This document shows positions 60,288 to 64,000 of a stretch of DNA of 64,000 nucleotides, piece after piece. This stretch comes from Stenotrophomonas mori (GTDB taxonomy: Bacteria > Pseudomonadota > Gammaproteobacteria > Xanthomonadales > Xanthomonadaceae). The stretch is taken from positions 1,426,001-1,490,000 of the forward strand of contig NZ_JAIKTS010000001.1 of the NCBI RefSeq assembly GCF_023556335.1, in the 5' to 3' direction. Below the pieces are notes generated by a model. That model ran no database searches. It saw nothing but the letters and a program-made list of their open reading frames with translations, and had not been told where the DNA came from. Numbering within the stretch: the first letter of the stretch is position 1; the number at the start of each line of letters is the position of its first letter. A program made the position numbers and the translations under genes.

Positions 60288-61469
60288 TCAGGTTGCCGGC
60301 CGTTGCGTCAGGTGCGCGGCGATCATCTTCCTGAAGGGCGTCACGCCGTGCGCCACCCGCAGGGCGGCGTTGCGCAGCACCCGTGCCGGCAAGCGGTTGT
60401 CGTTGTACAGCGTGGCCACCGCGTTGGTCGCTTCGTAGAGCGGCCGTGTCGCCAGCCGATGCCCGCGCTCGTAGCGGGCCAGCACACCGGCGGCGCCGAT
60501 GTCGCCGCCGCGCGCGGCGGCGGTGGCGATTTCCTTCACCAACCGCTGCTGGCTCTGCAGGCCGAAGTTGAACCCGTGCGCGGTCACCGGGTGCATGCCC
60601 ACCGCGGCATCGCCGGCCAGCGCATAGCGCGGCCCGGCGAAGCGGTGCGCATAGACCCCGACCAGCGGATAGACATGCCGGCTGCCTACCGGCTGCATCC
60701 GTCCCAGGCGCTGCTCGAAGAAACCGGTGACCGCCTCGCCGAAGTCCGCATCGTCCATCGCCATCAATGCCTGGATGCCCTGCGGCGGCAGGGTGATCAC
60801 CGCCGAGCAGTGGTCGCCCGGCAACGGCAGCATCGCCTGGGTGCGGCCGTAGCCGAACCACTCCCAGGCCGCATGGTGGTGCGGCCGTTCGTGCCGCATC
60901 CGGCATACCAGCATCGACTTGCCGAAGTCGCGCATCTGCGCGCCGATGCCCATCATCCGCCGGGTCGCCGAGAACCGGCTGTCGGCGGCCACCACCAGCC
61001 GTGCCGACAGGCGGCGGCCGTCGTCCAGCACCACGGTGTTGGACGCACCGCCCCCTTCGATCGCCGTCACCCGGGCGCCGTCGAACAGCGCCAGGCCGGA
61101 CTGCCCCTGCACCGCCTCCCAGGCGGCGCGCCGGATCAGATGGTTGGGAACCAGCCAGCCCAGCTCCTCGACGTTCTCGGCACCGGCGCTGAAGCCCAGT
61201 GCGAACGGCGACGCGCCATTCATCACCCTGGCGCTGCGCAGCGGCGAGACCTGCGCCGGATCGATGCGCGCCCAGAGCCCCTGCGCCTGCAGGATCTGCC
61301 GCGAGGCGTGGGTCAGGGCGATCTCGCGGCCGTCGAACGCCGGCCCGGCCAGCGCCGCCGCCGGCTGCAGTTCGACCAGCGCCACCGCCAGCCCGGTATC
61401 GGCCAGACCACGGGCCAGGCACAGCCCGACCGGGCCGGCCCCGACCACCAGTACATCGAACACGCGCAT
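60288..61469 (-). CDS. FAD-dependent hydroxylase of the UbiH/UbiM family
   Basis: A 393-residue aromatic-ring monooxygenase. FAD binding is shown by DVLVVGAGPVGLCLARGLADTGLAVALVE at the N-terminus and by LAGDAAVGMHPVTAHGFNFGLQ near residue 285. In UbiH, UbiI and UbiF the second motif reads GDAAHxxxPxxGQGxNxGxxD; here AHG replaces GQG and the final Asp is missing. This form is what I remember from UbiM-type proteins. The likely role is ring hydroxylation in ubiquinone synthesis. Assignment to UbiM is moderate; membership of the family is firm. Confidence 0.75.
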   Translation of the reverse strand: MRVFDVLVVGAGPVGLCLARGLADTGLAVALVELQPAAALAGPAFDGREIALTHASRQILQAQGLWARIDPAQVSPLRSARVMNGASPFALGFSAGAENVEELGWLVPNHLIRRAAWEAVQGQSGLALFDGARVTAIEGGGASNTVVLDDGRRLSARLVVAADSRFSATRRMMGIGAQMRDFGKSMLVCRMRHERPHHHAAWEWFGYGRTQAMLPLPGDHCSAVITLPPQGIQALMAMDDADFGEAVTGFFEQRLGRMQPVGSRHVYPLVGVYAHRFAGPRYALAGDAAVGMHPVTAHGFNFGLQSQQRLVKEIATAAARGGDIGAAGVLARYERGHRLATRPLYEATNAVATLYNDNRLPARVLRNAALRVAHGVTPFRKMIAAHLTQRPAT

Positions 61470-61558
61470 CGTCCGCCTCCGCTTACAGTGTCGCCACAGC
61501 CTACGCGCCGGGAACGGCGCGGCCCTTGATCCGGATCATGGGCGGCGCATGCGGCCGC

Positions 61559-62680
61559 TCACGATCCATTGCGCTGCTGCTCGCCGGCGACCTCCGCCGG
61601 CGCCAGGGCCGGCAGCGGCTCGGCCGGCATGGCCAGCAGCGCGGTATCGATCTCCGACAGCGGACTCTCGTCCGGGCAGGTCTCGTCGGGAAATCCGAAG
61701 TGTTCCTTGAGCGCCTGGCCACAGGTGGTGACCGTTTCCAGGTCGCTGCCCTCGAGCTTGCACTGCCGGTCGAAGGCGATCAGGAACGCATCCTTGCGGC
61801 GCACGAAGTCGTCGCCGCACTTGCGCATCTGCTTGATGCGTTCCAGGTCGTCCTGGACCGCGTTGGTGCCGTCCAGGCCGTACTGCTTCAGCTCCTCGCT
61901 GCCCAGCAGCCGCAGGCTGCGGTTGGGCACGGTCATCATCAGGTCGGCCACGCCCACTGCCACGCCGTTGCGCTGCAGATAGTCCTTGACGTTGCCGTAG
62001 ACCTCCTGCAGCTCGCGGTTCAGCTCGGCACGCGAGGTGGCCGTGGAGCTGATGCGCATCATCCGGTGGATGCCGACCTTGCCGGAGATCAGGCGGTTGT
62101 CGCCGGCCGCCAGGACGAACACGCAGGCGCTGTGGCAGATCGAGCCTTCGCGCACCCAGATGGTCCAGCCGGCGTCGCCGATGCTGTCGCCGGCGACGAT
62201 CGCCGCCTCGACCTGGCCGCCGCTGGAATCCAGGTCGAGGATGCGCTTGCCGATCTTCATCGCGTCGGCCACCACCGCCAGGCGCGTCACCAGGGTGGCG
62301 AAGGACGGGTTGATCTTGCCCGCGTAGCGCACCCGCACCAAGCCGCGCTCGCGGCAGGGCTCCAGGGCGGCATCGAGGGTTTCCCGGTCCAGTGCCTCCA
62401 ACAGCGGACCGTCGCCGGCATCGCCGGTGTAGTCGGCGTCGCAGCTGACCCAGACCTTGCCGTTCTCAAGCACCACCTCGGGCCACGGCGCGTCGCGCGC
62501 CGGCTTCACGGCGGCCGGCGCCGGCGGCGCATCGGCCGCATTGATCGACACCATGTGATCGCCGTCGGCGGCCAGCGCGGCAGCCGGGTCGGCCGCCGCG
62601 GGCGTCCTGCCCGGATCCGTGGGATGGCAGGCCGACAACCCGATACACAGCAGAGGCGACCACCAGAATCTGCGCAACAT
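61559..62680 (-). CDS. exported ClpP-like (COG3904-type) lipoprotein
   Basis: A 373-residue protein. The N-terminus SPLLCIGLSACHP has a lipobox, so it is a lipoprotein. Residues about 95-230 follow the periplasmic ClpP-like pattern: LDLDSSGGQVEAAIVAGDSIGDAGWTIWV, the nucleophile Ser in ICHSACVFVLAAGDNRLI, and the His in GKVGIHRMMR. Two Cys flank the Ser. The C-terminal half is helical with several Cys residues (QMRKCGDDF, DRQCKLEG, VTTCGQA, DETCPDE). A protease role is inferred. The ATG at 62680 was chosen; a TTG two codons upstream is possible. Confidence 0.75.
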   Translation of the reverse strand: MLRRFWWSPLLCIGLSACHPTDPGRTPAAADPAAALAADGDHMVSINAADAPPAPAAVKPARDAPWPEVVLENGKVWVSCDADYTGDAGDGPLLEALDRETLDAALEPCRERGLVRVRYAGKINPSFATLVTRLAVVADAMKIGKRILDLDSSGGQVEAAIVAGDSIGDAGWTIWVREGSICHSACVFVLAAGDNRLISGKVGIHRMMRISSTATSRAELNRELQEVYGNVKDYLQRNGVAVGVADLMMTVPNRSLRLLGSEELKQYGLDGTNAVQDDLERIKQMRKCGDDFVRRKDAFLIAFDRQCKLEGSDLETVTTCGQALKEHFGFPDETCPDESPLSEIDTALLAMPAEPLPALAPAEVAGEQQRNGS

Positions 62681-62846
62681 GGACAACGACCGGATCCGTG
62701 GGGCGGCGCCGGGCGGCGCCAGGGAATCGACAGTCTAGTGCGCAATGCCCCCTGCACCGCAACCGCCCCTGAACTGGCCGCCGGCCACCGGCATTGCTGT
62801 CCGGAAATGGCCAGTGCGGACCTGCGGCCGGCCCTAGACTGGGGCC

Positions 62847-64000
62847 ATGCAACCGCTCGCCATGCCCAGCCACGACCACTGCGAACAGGCGCGCCTGGCC
62901 CGCGATGCGCGCTTCGACGGGCTGTTCTTCACCGCGGTGCGCAGCACCGGCATCTACTGCCGGCCGGTGTGCCCGGCCCCGGTTCCACGCCGCGACAACG
63001 TCCGCTACTACCCCACGGCCGCCGCCGCCGCCGCCGCCGGCTACCGGCCCTGCCTGCGCTGCCGGCCCGAGCTGTCGCCGGACGACGCGAACCTGCTCCA
63101 GGACCAGACCCTGCACCGTGCCCTGGCGCTGCTGGACGAGGGCATCCTCCAGGAGCGGCCGGCGAGCGCCCTGGCCGAGGCGATGGGCCTCAGCGCGCGC
63201 CAGCTGCAGCGGCTGTTCGTGGCGCGGCTGGGAGCGACCCCGGCGCAGTTGCATGCCACCCGCCGCCTGCTGCTGGCCAAGCAGCTGCTGACCGAAACCC
63301 GGCTGCCGGTCACCGAGGTGGCGCTGGCCGCGGGCTTCAACAGCCTGCGCCGCTTCAACGCCGCCTTCCTGGCCGGCTGCGGGATGCCGCCGAGCGCGCT
63401 GCGCAGGCGCCACGGCGCCGTGGCCGGCGGCGAACCGGTGCTGCGGCTGGCCTACCGCCCACCCCTGGACTTCCCGGCCATGCTCGGCTTCCTGCGCAAG
63501 CGCATGATTCCCGGCATCGAGCACATCGACGCGGACAGCTACCAGCGGGTGACCGTCGCCGACGGCCGCGCCAGCCTGATCCGCGTCACCGCCGATCCGA
63601 AACGGCCCGAGCTGCGCCTGCAACTGGGCACCACCGATGCATGCACGATCCCGGCGATCGTGGCGAAGGTACGGCGCGTGTTCGACCTGGATGCCGACCT
63701 TGCGGCCGTCCACGCCAGCCTGGTGCACGAGCCGCTGCTGGCCCGGAGCATCGCGCAGCGCCCGGGACTGCGCGTCCCCGGCGGCTGGGACGGCTTCGAG
63801 GTCGCCGCGCGCGCGGTGCTCGGCCAGCAGGTCAGCGTGGCCGCGGCCACCACCCTGGCACGGCGGCTGGTCGAGCGCTTCGGAACAGTCCTGCCCGGCA
63901 TGCCCGAAGGCCTGGACCGGCAATTCCCCGCACCGGCGGCGCTGGCCGACGCTCCCCTGGAGCAGATCGGCCTGCCGCGCACCCGTGCCGCGACCCTGAG
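62847..64000 (+). CDS. alkA: Ada/AlkA fusion: DNA-3-methyladenine glycosylase II (partial)
   Basis: A DNA alkylation repair protein running off the right edge; 384 codons are visible. Residues 1-80 are the Ada zinc domain with Cys38, Cys42, Cys69 and Cys72 (IYCRPVCPAP and RPCLRCRPE), the same numbering as in E. coli Ada, where Cys38 accepts methyl groups from phosphotriesters. An AraC-type helix-turn-helix follows (90-190, ALAEAMGLSARQLQRLFVARLG and VTEVALAAGFNSLRRFNAAF). The AlkA domain starts about 200 (LRLAYRPPLDFPAMLGFL) and continues with VPGGWDGFEVAARAVLGQQVSVAAATTLA. The catalytic Asp would lie beyond the window. The protein probably senses methylation, activates genes and excises 3-methyladenine. 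Confidence 0.92.
   Translation, partial: MQPLAMPSHDHCEQARLARDARFDGLFFTAVRSTGIYCRPVCPAPVPRRDNVRYYPTAAAAAAAGYRPCLRCRPELSPDDANLLQDQTLHRALALLDEGILQERPASALAEAMGLSARQLQRLFVARLGATPAQLHATRRLLLAKQLLTETRLPVTEVALAAGFNSLRRFNAAFLAGCGMPPSALRRRHGAVAGGEPVLRLAYRPPLDFPAMLGFLRKRMIPGIEHIDADSYQRVTVADGRASLIRVTADPKRPELRLQLGTTDACTIPAIVAKVRRVFDLDADLAAVHASLVHEPLLARSIAQRPGLRVPGGWDGFEVAARAVLGQQVSVAAATTLARRLVERFGTVLPGMPEGLDRQFPAPAALADAPLEQIGLPRTRAATL

Overview
The window is very GC-rich chromosomal DNA with dense, short-spaced genes. Its protein families and gene order point to a gammaproteobacterium of the Xanthomonadales (Lysobacteraceae, somewhere near Stenotrophomonas, Pseudoxanthomonas or Luteimonas). Supporting signs are the run rpsB-tsf-pyrH-frr-uppS-cdsA-dxr-rseP-bamA-lpxD-fabZ-lpxA-lpxB-rnhB-dnaE-accA, the neighbouring map-glnD-dapD-yffB-dapE-asnB group, and an FtnA-type ferritin. 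The family assignment is inference; no rRNA or tRNA gene is present to confirm it.

Layout. 1-184 is the 3' end of parC, followed by a 94-bp tandem repeat. 497-2004 holds a zinc-ribbon protein, tpm and a ferritin. 2147-6052 is a penicillin-acylase-family hydrolase facing a cation/proton antiporter. 6140-16382 is a minus-strand block: map, glnD, dapD, a secreted S15-type hydrolase, yffB and dapE, most of them translationally coupled, then asnB. 16772-36310 is a long plus-strand block for translation, nucleotide and isoprenoid synthesis, envelope assembly, lipid A and DNA replication. 36989-54515 is accessory: a HemJ-like protein, a methyltransferase, PhaZ, a TetR/paired-SMR efflux operon, a PadR/HAAS pair, a cyclophilin, transporters, OsmC, lipoproteins, a DUF885 peptidase, CsaA, an ABC exporter and a serine hydrolase. 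54535-64000 has RluF, a diguanylate cyclase, DeaD, a broken sigma-factor locus, an S4 protein, a UbiM-like hydroxylase, a ClpP-like lipoprotein and the start of an Ada/AlkA fusion.

The most interesting signal lies between dapE and asnB on the minus strand. A 31-codon leader peptide with eight asparagine codons (8077 to 7982) is followed by a strong intrinsic terminator (7954 to 7927). A 14-nt segment inside the leader can pair perfectly with the terminator's 5' arm. This is the architecture of a ribosome-mediated transcription attenuator, here apparently sensing asparaginyl-tRNA in front of asparagine synthetase. I do not recall such an attenuator being described.

Other points worth a look are a histone-tail-like extension on DapD, a sigma factor lacking region 4 and fused out of frame to a membrane protein, a decayed DUF72 gene, a perfect TetR operator, a cysteine-bracketed insertion in a periplasmic turn of BamA, and a long rpsB leader.
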